Of a stretch of 64,000 nt of DNA, positions 22,291 through 34,496 are shown piece after piece. Both the position numbers and the translations under genes were made by a program. The notes under the pieces were generated by a model. The model had not been told where the DNA came from, searched no databases, and saw only the letters and a program-made list of their open reading frames with translations. Source of the stretch: Cryptomeria japonica (lineage: Eukaryota > Streptophyta > Pinopsida > Cupressales > Cupressaceae); contig NC_081406.1 in assembly GCF_030272615.1 (NCBI RefSeq), positions 403,653,439-403,717,438 on the forward strand, written 5' to 3'. Each line of letters starts with the position of its first letter. The stretch's first letter is position 1.

Positions 22291-24292
22291 ATTTTTCTAT
22301 GTAGCTCTTAGATTTTTTTATAGACACATCCATTTTTTGTAGCCCTTATGATTCTTGCTCTGATGGGAGTTTGTATATGTCAGTTGACATTATTTTGTAC
22401 CCTGAGACATTGATGATTATATATAAGAGATCTTAATTTGACTTCATTATACTTGTGTCGATCGATTTATGAGATGTCTTTCTATATGCTTTACTCTATA
22501 TGTATGCATATCTTTTCAGAATGGATGTAATGCAAATGAATATGGATGTTTTTGTTTCTTTTCATATGCAAATAAAATGGATGAAAACGAGTATCTCGTA
22601 TTTGCAAAAAAAAAATTCTATGCAATAAGATAAATGTAAATGAGTGATAATGAAATGTATGAATCTATATAAGATGCTTATCTATGCAGCTAACATCTCA
22701 ATACACAAGTACTCGATCAGAGAAATGATGAAGAAGAGACCACTTAGATAAGAAATGATGATGCTTGCAACTCCCATTCAGAAGATAAAGAGATAATTGT
22801 TATCATACCAAAATCACTCCAAATTCACAAAATACAGAATGAAATGCAAAATGAGATGCAACCTAAACCTAGTCATTGAGCGTTAACAAACATAGCAGGT
22901 AGATTAGAGTTCCTTTCTTTTCATGTGCACTATTAATTATCTTGTCTGCAATGACCTTTTTTTCATTCATATCCTTGGACAGATTTTGCAGGGACTCGAA
23001 TTGCATCATAAAGAAATTCCCTCAAAATAGACAAAGAAATGATGTGAACCTCCCTGTAGCATACAAATAAGCGGAGTCAAGGTATGTGTGGTGATTTCAC
23101 CTTGATGTAAAGGCTCTTATCACAGACACCTATCTTATTAGATGTTTCCAGATCATCAGAATTACTCCTACATCTCAATACATAAGTACTCGATCAGAGA
23201 AATGATGAAGAAGAGACCACTTAACAAAGAAATGATGATGCTTCCAACTCTCATTCAGAAGATAAAGAGATAATTGTTATCATACCAAAATCACTCTAAA
23301 TTCACAAAATATAGAATGAAATGCAAAATGAGATGCAAAATGAAATGCAACCTAAACCTAGTCACTGGATTGGAAATGCTTAAGTTTCATCACCGAGTGT
23401 TAACAAACATAGCAGGCCGATTAGTGTTCCTTTCTTTTCATGTGCAATATTAATTATCTTGTCCGCAACGACTCTTTTTTCTTTCATATCCTTGGACAGA
23501 TTTTGCAGGGACCCGAATTGCATCATAAAGAAATTCCCTCAAAATAGACAAAGAAATGATGTGAACCTCCCTGTAGCATACAAATAAGCAAAGTCAAGGT
23601 ATGTGTGGTGATTTCACCTTGATGTGAAGGCTCTTATCACATACACCTAAAGAAAATATTATGCCCCCAATCCTTTCTCCTCTTAGTCAAGATAGACTTC
23701 CTCGAGTTACTAAGAGGGATAATAATCAAAAACTAATATAAAAGACAACACACAAAGAATATTTCATGCATAGCTCAAACTGTTTAGTGTTTGTTTTTAG
23801 TAATGTTGTTTTGCTTGTGTACTCAGTGATAAAACTCTTTGATAGTCAAGAGACAGGTGACTGACTCAGAGTGGATGACAAGGTTTCATTGATGTAAAGT
23901 TGACTTGGTTGATAGTGTTTAGGACATGTAATGTGCTTTGTCGATTAACCTAAGACTAGGACATTGATCAGTTTCAAGCCATGAGGGTTCCAACGAACTA
24001 GGATGTCACAAAAGTGAATGAAATATATGTACAAGCAAAAGCAATTATGCATGAAAATGGGAATGCCAACGTTGCATTGATAGATGGAGCGCTTGAGTAC
24101 AAGAGGCACCTATTTGCTAGGTTTTCACCTGCTTGGTAGAAATTCATTTTTTTTTACCAAGGTGCTTGTTTACCAGGTTTTCACCAAGGCATTTTATCTC
24201 TTTTTCCTTTTTTCTTTCTTTCTTTTTCTTTTTTTTTTTTTTTTTTTTTTAAAGACATTTTTCAGCTGTATAGGTTGCTGGAGCAGAGAATG
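22291..24292. other. G2 spacer between antisense gene and polyprotein 3' end
   Basis: Non-coding, about 2 kb. It includes the direct duplication at 22693-23648 and a pyrimidine-rich TTTCTTTC/poly-T stretch (about 24190-24250). The G1 spacer is only about 520 bp and lacks most of this. X has a counterpart of the GGTTTTCACC segment, so G1 probably lost it. Confidence 0.6.
22693..23648. repeat. 477-bp tandem duplication in G2 spacer
   Basis: ACATCTCAATACA.AAGTACTCG starts at 22693 and again at 23170, and the two units (22693-23169, 23170 to about 23648) align along their length with few differences. Both contain the 'AAATGATGAAGAAGAGACC' and 'GATGTGAACCTCCCTG' stretches. Non-coding. Confidence 0.85.
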
Positions 24293-26569
24293 CTAAGTAA
24301 AGAATTTCTTCAAATGGATGGTGTTAATTTGTTCATGGAGCTATTCTCCTTCCGATGTTGAGGGATGATAGGTGCTAGAGCCAAAGACTGCAGTGACGAT
24401 GTAGGGACCCAATCAGTTGGGTTCAAACTTCCCTTTGTTGTCTCGAAACTGTTGATTTTTAGGATTTTCTCTCAGAACTAGGTCACCAACCTGAAATTCT
24501 CATTGTCGAACTTTCTTGTTATATCCTCTGAACATTCTCTTTGGATACACTCTTAGATGATCAAACGCCACTTGCCGATGTTCATCTAGCAATTTGAGCT
24601 CTTGCAATCTAGCTATTCTGTAGTCTTCATCAGTAACAAGACCTTGCAAAGAAACTCTTAGAGATGGTATTTTCACTTCAATAGGTAATACTGCTTCGGA
24701 CCCATACACCAAAGAAAAAGGTGTAGTCCTAGTAGGTGTTCTAATACTTGTTCTGTAAGCCCATAATGCAGGATTGAGCTACAGATACCAATCCCTCCCA
24801 GATTTATTCACTATTCTATGTAAGATAGTCAGCAGGTTTTTGTTAGATGCCTCAGCTTATCCATTACATTGAGGGTAATATACGGATGAACAGTGTTGTT
24901 TAATTTTGAATTTCTCATAGAGTATGTCTAGATCTTTATTCTTGAATTGTCCTCCATTGTCAGTCATGATGGATGAAGGTATCCCATACCTGCAGATGAT
25001 ATGGTTTAGAATAAACAAAGCTACTTGTTTACCAGTTGCTTTGATGTGTGGAATAGCTTCTACCCACTTATTGAAGTACTCAGTGGCATTTATGATAAAC
25101 TTGTGTCTATTGGATGATGCAGGATATATCTAACCAATGAGAACAAAGGCCCATTGCTAAAAAGGCCAATGTATGATGAAGGGTATGAGATCCCTTGCTG
25201 GAGCATGTATGAGATTTCCATATAGCTGACACTTCTCACAAGTTTTAGAAAACTTTATAGCATCCTTCTCCATGTCTGGATAGTAGTAGCCAGCTCTTAG
25301 TAGTTTCTGAGCTAACATAAGACTATTCGAATGAGATCCACAAATACCTTCATGGACTTCCAATAATGCACGTTTAGACTCTTCAGTTTCTAGACACCTA
25401 TGCAATGTACTGTCCAAACCTTGCCTAAACAAATCGTTAGCAATGATGACGTATCGTGAAGCATTTCGGGTTAGGTTCCTTTTCTCATTACGGGTAAGAT
25501 TTTCTGGGATAATTTGGTCATGCAGATAAGAGTAAATAAGGTTGTAGCGGGATGAGTCATATCCAATAATAGAACAGACTATTTGGGACTCAGGAGAATC
25601 ATAGGCCGGGTAATGTAACTCTTCCACCAGGAAGTCAAAGCAAAAATTAGACTCTTGTAAATCTGGTATGGATGCCAAGGTGGCCATAGCATCTACTGCT
25701 CTATTTACTAATCTAGAAATCTACTGGAATGATACAAAAGTAAAATACTTCTTGAGATCATCAACCATTCTCTTATAAGGAATCAGTTTCTCATCTCGAG
25801 TCTGATATGTATCATTTATTTGATTGATGATTAGCTGAGAATCTCCATAGATGTGTAATTCGACAACCTTCCATTCAATAGAAAGCTTGATCCTATTTAC
25901 CAAAGATTCATACTCTGCAATGTTGTTTGTACAAGGGAAAATAATCTTATAAGCTTTTGGGACTGAATATTTTTAAGGAGTAATAAATAGCATTCCAACA
26001 CTGGAATCATTTTGAGTGAAAGATCCATCAAAGAACATCTTCTAGGATTGTTGAGTAAGGTGCATTATTGATTCATCTAGAAATTCTATATGCTGCAGTT
26101 GAGTGTCTTCAAGTGGAGCTTTAGCAAGTTGATCTGCAATTACCTATCCTTTGATGGCTTTCTGTTCCACATATTCAATATCAAACTCTGTAAGGACCAT
26201 GACCCATTTTGCCAATATTCCGGTGAGTGTTGCTTTGTTGAGAAGATACTTGAGCGGATCAATCTTAGCTACTAGCTTGATGGAATGTGCCAACATGTAG
26301 TGTCTCAATTTTTGTGTTGCAAAGACTAATGCCAAGCATGCTTTTTCTATTATAGTGTAGTTCATTTCATAAGACACCAATGTTCTATTGATGTAATATA
26401 TAGTTCTCTCTTTTATATTTTCATCCTGTTGTGCCAGAAGTTCCCCCGATGATGAATCAGTAGCCGATATGTATAAGATCAATGGTTTACCCTGAATTGG
26501 TGGCATCAATATTGGTGGATTGGATAGGTACTCTTTGATCTGCTGAAGGTTTTGTTCACATTCTTGATC

Positions 26570-27643
26570 CTAGTTGTATATTACTCCTTTCCTCAATACC
26601 TTTGTGAAAGGTTGAGCTTTGTCTGCCAGCTGAGAAATAAAGCGTCTGATTGATTGGAGACATCCCTGTAAACTTCTCATTTGATTGATGTTCTTCAGAG
26701 GTGGCATTTCCATTATATCTTGGACCTTCTTAGGATCAACCTTGATTCCCTTCTTTAAAATGATGTAGCCAAGTAGTTTACCAGATGTCACTCTGAATGC
26801 ACACTTTTTTGGATTTAACAGGAGTTTGAATTTTTCCATTCTATCTAGTATAGGGCCTAGCTCTTGAATATGCATGGATCTCTTCATAGTATTTACTAAA
26901 GTGTCATTAACATAATCTTCCATATTCTTATGCATCATGTCATGAAAGATAGTAGTTACCACTCTTTGGTAAGTTGCTCCTGCGTTCTTTAGCCCAAATG
27001 GCATGACATTCCAGCAAAAGGTTCCCCATTCACATGTAAAAGTTGTCTTTTCTTGATCTCCAGGAGCTATTTTGATCTGATTATAGCTAGAGAATCCATC
27101 CATTAGTGAGTATATCTCATACCCAACAGTCATATCAGCTATCATATCAATGTTTGGTAATGGAAAGTCATCCTTCGAACAAGCTTTGTTGAGATCTCTG
27201 AAAACTATGCAAACCCTAATAGATTTGTCTTCATTTGAAACAGGTACTATGTTTCAAATCCATTCCGCATAGTCTATAGCCCTGATAAATCCATCTTTTA
27301 GTAGTTTTTCTAGCTTAGCCTTGACTAGCAGTGCCATGTGAGGGTGCATCTTATGGAGTTTTTGCTTGACTGGTTTAACTCCTGGTGTGATAGAAAGATG
27401 GTGCATGATAAGATCAGGATCCAGGCCTGGCATATCAGAGTACGTCCATGCAAAAATGATCTTCTTTTCTGAAAAGAGATGAGTGAAATCTTTCAATTCT
27501 TCTACTGATAGCGATTGAGCTACATGAATGATGTGTGGTGTCTCTTGACTCCCAATGTTCACTGGCTGAGTTGGCTCGATCAATATAGAAGACCTCTCCT
27601 GGAAATGACTTGGCAGTATATCAAGTATCTCAGCTTCAGGCAC
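26570..27643 (-). pseudogene. RT region of G2 with YVND active site
   Basis: 'FIRAIDYAEWI', 'SLMDGFSSYNQI', 'CWNVMPFGLKNAGATYQR' and then MEDYVNDTLV. The second catalytic Asp of YVDD is Asn, whereas G1 keeps YVDD at the same place. A stop separates the 27643 and 27145 segments. It is a decayed copy of a Tat-type RT. Confidence 0.85.
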
Positions 27644-29601
27644 CTCAGAGAGGTTTTCATCCTAAGGTACGTCCTTTATTTTCTCTTTTTTAGATTCTGA
27701 CACTACAACAATGTGGTTTTTGCCATCAGATCTTTTATTTTTATTTTTTTAATTTTTGTGACTAAGATACTTGATATTTGTTTCAGTCATGTTCTCACTC
27801 TGTTCATTGGTGGAAGAGTACATGGGTACAACTACATTGAGGTAATAGGCTAGTATATAGTCATTGGAAAAAGTAGGTACATTCATGGGTTGGTATTGTA
27901 GACTACAGTCAATTAATTCAGGATATACCAAGGATAGAGTGTGGATAGGTTTGAGGGAGTTCACGGTATTGTCATCACAACTACAAATCGAAAAGTCGAG
28001 TTCTACAAGACTACCTTGCGTAAATGTCTTGAGACTAGGAAGAGTCAGAACATGATTATTAAAGTGCATGTTAATATTTAGTTGACCTAATCCAATAGAC
28101 CTACTTGTAGCATCATTCTCTATGCCAGACTGGACTTCATATCGTGGTTCGACAGTAACAAGAGTAGTAGACATATTCTCATCATTCTCATCAGAGGATT
28201 CAGAGTTTGATGCTGAGTACATATTGTCATAAGTAGGACTATTGTCAGAGTCATCGGATGAAGTTTCCAAGTCTTCTTCAAGTGGTTGAGTGAATGTATG
28301 TATGGTATCAACACCTACATATTTAATGCTACAAGTTCCTTCAAGATTTGGCTCATTTATCATTTGTATCTGACACACTTGTTGACATGATCTTGATGGT
28401 TCTGTGACTCCCTATTGTCTACTCCATTCAGCTTCCTCTGGACTAATGACTGGTTCTGTTTCTGTAGATTCCAATTCTTCTTGTGTAGTCCCATACCTGA
28501 TTTGTTCTGTCTTTTTAGAGGATTATATAATAGATGAAAAATTTTCCAATATTCTTCCTTCTTTCAGCCCTTGTTCATAGTCTTGTTGTCTTTTTAGTCC
28601 AATTTCCTGTATCTCCTTTTCTAGCTTTAAGCACATCATCTCTTGAGTGTCATCTGTGATATCACCAGACTCTTCTGAAGTTTCTGTAATGGATGTATCA
28701 GAGATGTGGTCTGAACCCCATTCATACTCATTTGAGTCAATCTCTGAATCGTCTACTTGTTGCCTACCCATGTATGCGACTGGAATTATCAGGGGTGCAA
28801 AAAATTCTCCGATTCTTTCTACTTCATCTCTCATATCTTTTGGAACTTCAACTCCTTGCATTGTTGTAGCTGACACCATTGAAACTTGAGTACGAACTGT
28901 TTCTTCTCTCTTGATTGGTAGTTCCTCTTTTTCTTTTCCATACTCTGCCTAATTTTGTTGAGTGTTGACTTCCTGTGATGTTGAAGGTGATATCCTTTTC
29001 TTCCACTTAGACTTAGAAGCATGTTTTTGGTCTGATGTCTTTTTTGGTTTGTACCTCAGTCTAGCCTTATCATTTGTAGATTTTGTTTGTAGCTGAATTG
29101 GTTTAGTAATACGCTCTTGATGTTTTCCTAGGGGACCTGTGCCTAAATATCCTATGCGTTGGATCATTTTGTAGTCGAGACCATATTGGGTTGGGGAAAT
29201 ATCACAATGTCGTACTTCCTCGTTTTGACTATCTTCCTTGAAAAGCCACTTAAGAACATCATCCTCTTCTATTTCATCTACTAGGGAAGTAGAAGACTGT
29301 ACAAAAAGACCATCATATATTATATTCGGAGTTAAAGTCTATGTTCTCATATCCTCTGATGGTTTTCCCAATTGTTCCAGTGATGGAGGAAGAGAGACTA
29401 ATGAAAGTACTGGTTCTATCTTGAATCCACCGATGCCATTATTTGTAATCTTCAATTTCTTTTCTAAGTCCTTCATTAGAGCTTTTGGACTTTCATTTGT
29501 AGAGGTTTCCCTATTATGAGGCACAATGGTATCAATAGGGATACCGACTTCCACTCCATTATAAGGGAAATTTAAGCATTGATTGTATGTAGATGAAACT
29601 G

Positions 29602-29606
29602 CCTTC
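29602..29606. repeat. Left target-site duplication of G1 (CCTTC)
   Basis: CCTTC precedes the G1 LTR and is repeated at 46022-46026. Joining 29606 to 46027 restores the G2 protease-region frame that G1 shows at about 40241. Confidence 0.93.
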
Positions 29607-30747
29607 TGTGTGTGTGAAAAAGTGAACCTGTAGCTGCAAGCACAACACTTCAATTAAGTCATTATATGCATGGTTAGTAATCAATAATCAATAAGAAATA
29701 AACCATAGCAAAGCGACTAATTGCCTTCTAAAAGATACGAGTATAAGATTGCCCTTAGATTTTTTATAAGCAATACCAGTGACTAGACTACACCAAGATG
29801 AAGGATTTAATCTATATGATATTAAGCTATATGGATGCAAGATGGATGAGTAATTCAAGCAAATTCAAGAAACAATGCATGCAAGCAATAATGAATGGAT
29901 GCAAATAATCTAAAAAAGCACAATGATTTCAATGACTCCAGAGCAAAATTAGCGTGATAATAATTTCCAAGCGTGTTCTCAAAAATCTATGGGGTGAATT
30001 GGAATGAGAGCTGAAGACTGAATTTATAGAGAATTACAAAAAGCTCAATTTAGGATTAATTGAAAATAATTGAGAAATCAGGTTGAGTTAACCTTGAGAT
30101 AGATTCCAATTATAGTTTAATTGAAATGCATTCAAATTAGAAGTCCAAGTTGCATTGGAAAATAATAATAAATTAATTCCATGCACATCTGATAAAAATA
30201 GATAATTCTTCAATTTAATCAAGAAAAGAGTTTTCTTAATGCAACTGAACTTCTTTTTCTGAAAAGCTTTGAGTTCCAATTTTAGAGAATAATTCAACAA
30301 TTCAATTAAATTGCTTTTCTGATTTCAAGTTCTAAATTTAGAAAAAGAAATAATATCTCAAGTTTGATTTCTCTCTCTCTTCAATTCTTTTTTTTTTTTT
30401 GACTTTTGTTTTGTTTCAATTCAACTCTTTGTAATAAATTAATTCATCTTTTGTAATAAATTATTCCTTTCGCATGATTGAATGGCAAATTTATTAGTTA
30501 ATTAAATATGAAAAGATATTTAATAAATTAAAATGGGATAATTGATCAAAATGATTATTCTTGAAATAATTCAATTAATTAAATAAATATTTAATTAATA
30601 TTGAGTGGTTGATTTGCCATGTGATTTTTGATAATTAAGGAATTAATAATGTGCTCAAGATTGATTTAATTGCCTTTGGTTAGGACCTTGGTGATGTTGT
30701 TGAGATTAGGGGCCCATGGTTTAGATGACCAATTTTAGGGTATTACA
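29607..30747 (-). mobile_element. 3' LTR of G1
   Basis: Starts TGTGTGTGTGAAAAAGTG, ends GGGTATTACA, and aligns end to end with 44883-46021. A chance open frame runs from this LTR into the G2 linker (29653 to 29339); only the part below 29607 is real polyprotein. Confidence 0.95.
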
Positions 30748-30760
30748 TTTTCCCCTCTTT
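30748..30760 (-). promoter_or_regulatory. Polypurine tract of G1
   Basis: The minus strand reads AAAGAGGGGAAAA, all purine, directly abutting the LTR start TGTAATACCC. Confidence 0.88.
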
Positions 30761-31856
30761 GAATTAATGTGCGAGCGGCGCTTTGATTCAAAGAATGTGT
30801 GATGTCTAGGAGATGCCAGTTTTGAACTTGATTGATCATGAACTAGATAAAAAGTGAGGTGTTAGCTTGTTTCGAAGCGACAAAGCTAAATGAGGTCTAA
30901 TTAAAGTGATACCGATCCCGAACTTGATTGAACTGAGGAACGATAGAAAACAAAGATACCAAACTTGAACTTGATTGATCAAGAAGTGGATCTTACTGAT
31001 TTAGAACTTGATTGATCTTAGATACAGTGAATAATGATAAAAATCGATCTTGAACTTGATTGATCAAGACATGATGAGCGAAGAATAAACCGTCCAGCTT
31101 GATCAAGAAATGAATACTGAACACCCGCTTAGATTTAGAATGACCAAAGAAACTCTTTAAACTTTTGATTGAATTTAAATGAATAATCAGTTTGATTTGA
31201 AGCAATGAAACTGATTAATGTTAAGAGATTAATTTAGATGAAAGACAAATATCAGCTTGATTTGAAGTGATGAAACTGATATGCCCCTAGCGATTGATTG
31301 ATTCAGATGATCGAGAGATTTCAACTTGATGTGAAGCGATGAAGTTGAGATGCCCCTTAGCGATAAGGATTTTAATTAGAAAGATTTTGCTCGACTTTTG
31401 ATGAAGATTTGAAAAAAATTCTCGACTTGTGAGATGTAAAGTCATAAGGTCATGAGTATGCCCCCTCGGGAGCGAAATCGAAAGATAGCGAGGGTAGTTG
31501 ATTATAGGCAATTGTTTGGCGAAAATAAGTGATTGAAGCACAAATTGATTTTGAGGATTTTTCTGAAGATTTGGCAATGATTGATGAGAAATTGAGCGTA
31601 GAGTTGATTGGTAGAATTGAAATGTAGATGTGTAGAATTGAAATTGAATTAAGATTCAGCGTTGAAATTGAGCACAATTTGAAGAAAGAATGAGCATTAA
31701 TGAAAAAAAGTGCTAAGTGGTCAAAATTGTGAAATTGACTAGCAAGACGATCTCAAAGTTTGATTTCGATCCCGAAAATGGAATCAGAGCAGGCACATTA
31801 GCCAAGGGTACAATTTTTGTGTCCCTCGGAGCAAGTTGAAAAATTAGGTTTTAGGC
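30761..31856 (+). promoter_or_regulatory. Upstream region and repeats of G1 antisense gene
   Basis: Five or so copies of GAACTTGATTGATC or close variants (about 30820-31080), then CAGCTTGATTTGAAG.GATGAAACTGA units to about 31350, then ATGCCCCCTCGGGAGCG from 31458. G2 carries the same order at 18930-19480. Non-coding; placed where promoter-proximal sites of the plus-strand gene would be. Confidence 0.5.
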
Positions 31857-31866
31857 TATATATAGG
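31857..31866 (+). promoter_or_regulatory. TATA box of G1 antisense gene
   Basis: TATATATAGG begins 81 bp before the exon 1 ATG (31938). No other TATA-like element in the 150 bp before the ATG is as good. Confidence 0.6.
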
Positions 31867-32012
31867 ACAAAAGTGTCATTTTCAATTCATTTTAACCCTC
31901 CAAGTTTGAAAATTCAAAAAACCGTCTGTGAAGAAAAATGGTGGTCCCTATTCGTCAGCATCGATTCGAGCGCTAGAGATGACATAATTGACCCCAAAAC
32001 TATGAGCCAGTG

Positions 32013-32475
32013 GTAAGTGATCAATCTTTAGCCTCTGTATGTTTCCAAATTTGAATTTTTTTGTGTATTTTTCACGTTTTTGACGGGTTGGAAGTCAGGT
32101 TTCACGGTTTATCATGCGAGACAGGATCCTATCTCGTACGAGAAACTGGCAAATTTTTTTTTATCATTTCAACCCATTAGAATTGTCGTACGAAAGCAAC
32201 CCTTGTGTCGTACGATAGGCCGGTTAAAAGACCATTTTGTCGTGCTGTGTATAAAAATTTGTCGTTTGAGGTTGTTTTCTCATACTATAGCCATTTCTAA
32301 CTTGTACGAGATTCTGTTTAACTGTGTTTTGTCATTCGGAAAATAGTGACAATTTTTGAAAGTGTAAACATGAAATTTTGGTTTTGTATTTAACTTATTT
32401 GGATTTGCGTGATGTTTAACTTCTCTTGCAGGCTAATTTGGAATGTTTTCTGATGTTCGTTGTTGGGTTTTTCAG
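32013..32475 (+). other. Predicted intron of G1 antisense gene
   Basis: Donor TG|GTAAGTGA and acceptor TTTTTCAG|GT. The reading frame passes from exon 1 to exon 2 in phase 0. Size agrees with G2 (466 bp). It holds the motif cluster at 32134-32340. Confidence 0.6.
32134..32340 (+). repeat. TCGTACGA/TTTGTCGT motif cluster in G1 antisense intron
   Basis: Exact TCGTACGA at 32134-32141, 32186-32193 and 32208-32215, followed by TTTTGTCGTGC, TTTGTCGTTTGA, TTGTACGAGA and TTTTGTCATTCG. Asymmetric members read TTTGTCGT on this strand and ACGACAAA on the same strand in the gag leader, so the two clusters are in opposite orientation. Confidence 0.75.
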
Positions 32476-34323
32476 GTTTGTTTACCTCCTATGCTCTTCA
32501 GATGTGTATATCCGCCCACGATGGCTTTAGTTTGGGATTTGTCTGAGGTTGAGTAGGCTCATGTTGATTTATGTGGCTTGGCTCATTTGATGAGGTTACC
32601 TGATATCCGTGTGAACCACGGGATGCTCACGGCATTGGTAGAACGATTTCATTTGGAGCATAATACCTTTCATTTGCCAGTTGGGGAGTTGACCATCACT
32701 CCTGAGGATATGTACAGGATTCTTCATATCCCTTTTGCTGGGGATAAGGTGGACTATGATACCGCATTATTACCTGGACTGCAGGAACTGAGGAATGTAT
32801 TCAGGAATCTAGATATCTTGACTCGTTCTATGAGTTGGGATATACTGATGAGCAGGTATAGTGAGGAGTATCCGCTGGCATATGTCTTAGCAGGGTTTAT
32901 TGGGTGATTTTTGATGCCAGACCGAGGGTAGCAGGGTTTCTAGAGCGGATAGGGCCGGATGCTTGAGCGATTGATAGAGTCCCCTCAAAGACTTGGCTGG
33001 GGTTCTTGCTTACTGGCCCACATGTATCGAGAGATGCATGAGATTATTTATAGAGAGGGGCGGAGCATGGCTGCTGAGGTGTACATTTTGCAGGTGTGGG
33101 CTTGGCAGCACCTTCCTGTGTGTCGGCTGATAGTGACAGATAGCAGGGAGCCAGGACAACTGATCATTTATAGATATGCTAGATATATCACGCAACCCCA
33201 TCTAAGCCAGACAGACTTTTGGAGATGGCAGCTCGATGACTTGATAACTGTCGTATGGTGACCATATAGAGGGTTAGAGCCATGGGATGACTAGCGGGTA
33301 GTGCGCAGAGATCTATTTGTCACACGCCCACTGATTGGGAGATCGCAGACTGTTGTGGAGCGATTCATCATTTCACGAGTGATGAGGCAATATGGCCAGC
33401 CTCAGGGGATCTCATAGGAGTTTACAACATATGCTAGGTATGTGGATGAGGAGAGGCAGGGTTGGGCACCTAGGCTATCTTATGCCTTGGCTATGCAGGA
33501 GCTGACAGGTTTACCCTGCCTGAGGTGGGATTACCTGGAGGATATAGCAGATGCGGGGGTATTGCCCCAGTACAGGGATTATTTGTAGTAGCATCCATTC
33601 CCTCAGCTTACGGATCCTAGAGAGCATGCTCCTCATATCGAGGATGTGGAGGATGATGCCCCCGCACCGGCACAGGGATAGGCATAGAGACAGTGTCAGG
33701 GACAGGGCCAAAGACCAGATGCTCCACGATGGACTGGTGGTGATCCTGGTGCCAGCAGCAGCAGAGTGCGAGCTGACATTGGACAATAGAGGGGTGAGGG
33801 TGGATCCCTTGGGAGAGTAGGCATGAGGTTGGGTGGGGGAGAGGAGGAGCGAGTAGCTCTGAGGCAGGTTCGTCAGCAGCGAGAGGAGCAGGGCAGAGCC
33901 ACAAGTGAAGAGGGTGGTGGAGATGGTGGCGGAGAGCCTGTGAGAGAGCAGGGGGCTGACACGGGTCGGTCGATGAGAGCACGTCTTGCAGAGCTATAGT
34001 CACAGTTGTTAGTGCTGTAGACTCAGCTGGCAGAGTGAGACTGATAGCTAGCCGAGGTGAGGACTGAGCTTGATCGCTAGATTGCGGCTTTGAGAGCAGA
34101 GTCGAGAGTAGAGATAGAGTCTTTACGACAGGAGGTCCTTCTCCAGAGCAATAGGGCATCTTATTATGTAGCCGCGTATAGTGCTGTAGTTCCTATTGCA
34201 CAGCAGGTGCAACCTTATTCGCAGTATATGGCCAGATCAAAGGGAGCACGAGCACCTCGACAGGATCCCGGGCATCAGGCTCCTCCTCCTCCACCAGGCG
34301 ATGAGGGAGAGGGTGCTAGGTAG

Positions 34324-34454
34324 ATGATTCTTTTTGTAGCTCGGAATTTTTTTTGTAGACACACCCATTTGTTTTTTTGTAGCCTATAGGATTCTTGCTC
34401 TGATGGGAGTTTGTACATGTCATTGGACATCATTTTATACTCTTAGACTTGAGA

Positions 34455-34496
<42 letters not shown>

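Larger units (their letters stand above)
24293..29606 (-). pseudogene. G2 polyprotein, downstream part (protease linker to integrase)
   Basis: All open segments (29606 down to 24500) lie in one frame, interrupted by stops. In order: acidic linker with a G-patch-like 'MIQRIGYLGTGPLG' (about 29160), RT (27643-26570), RNase H (26509-26144), archaeal RNase H (about 26050-25690), integrase zinc and core regions (25687-25157), and a C-terminus with 'YGSEAVLPIEV' and 'HLKKFFT', ending near 24293. The RT signature is YVND, not YVDD (Asp to Asn codon at 26906-26908, a G-to-A change), so the RT is inactive. The upstream part continues after G1 at 46027. Confidence 0.88.
31938..34323 (+). pseudogene. 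Antisense PMD gene of G1 (two exons)
   Basis: Exon 1 is 31938-32012 (25 codons, phase 0), the intron 32013-32475 (GTAAGT ... TTTTTCAG), and exon 2 32476-34323 (616 codons with stop). An alternative acceptor TCTCTTGCAG lies near 32433. Exon 2 holds CVYPPTM, 'DIRVNHGMLTALVERF....TFHLPVGELTITPEDMYRILHIPF', 'LAGFIG', 'GSCLLAHMYREMHEIIYREG', a Gly/Glu-rich linker (about 33800-33960), a helical region and a Pro-rich tail. Whole product about 640 residues. The frame is kept to the end but carries stops, mostly TAG, three of them in exon 1. The N-terminal 300 residues resemble the plant mobile domain (Pfam PMD; MAIN, MAIL1). It runs antisense to gag-pol and ends 518 bp from the polyprotein stop. Confidence 0.85.

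Noticed and set aside
24084-24296. Phe/Leu-rich ORF resembling a membrane segment
   Set aside because: Produced by a poly-T/TTTC tract in the G2 spacer.
33617-34159. 180-codon minus-strand ORF in G1
   Set aside because: It lies opposite the PMD exon, is Leu/Pro/Ser/His-rich and has no homologue in G2 or X at the protein level; it is a shadow of the biased antisense gene.
32476-34323. Envelope-like gene between pol and the 3' LTR
   Set aside because: The gene is antisense and matches the plant mobile domain; no signal peptide or transmembrane segment is seen.
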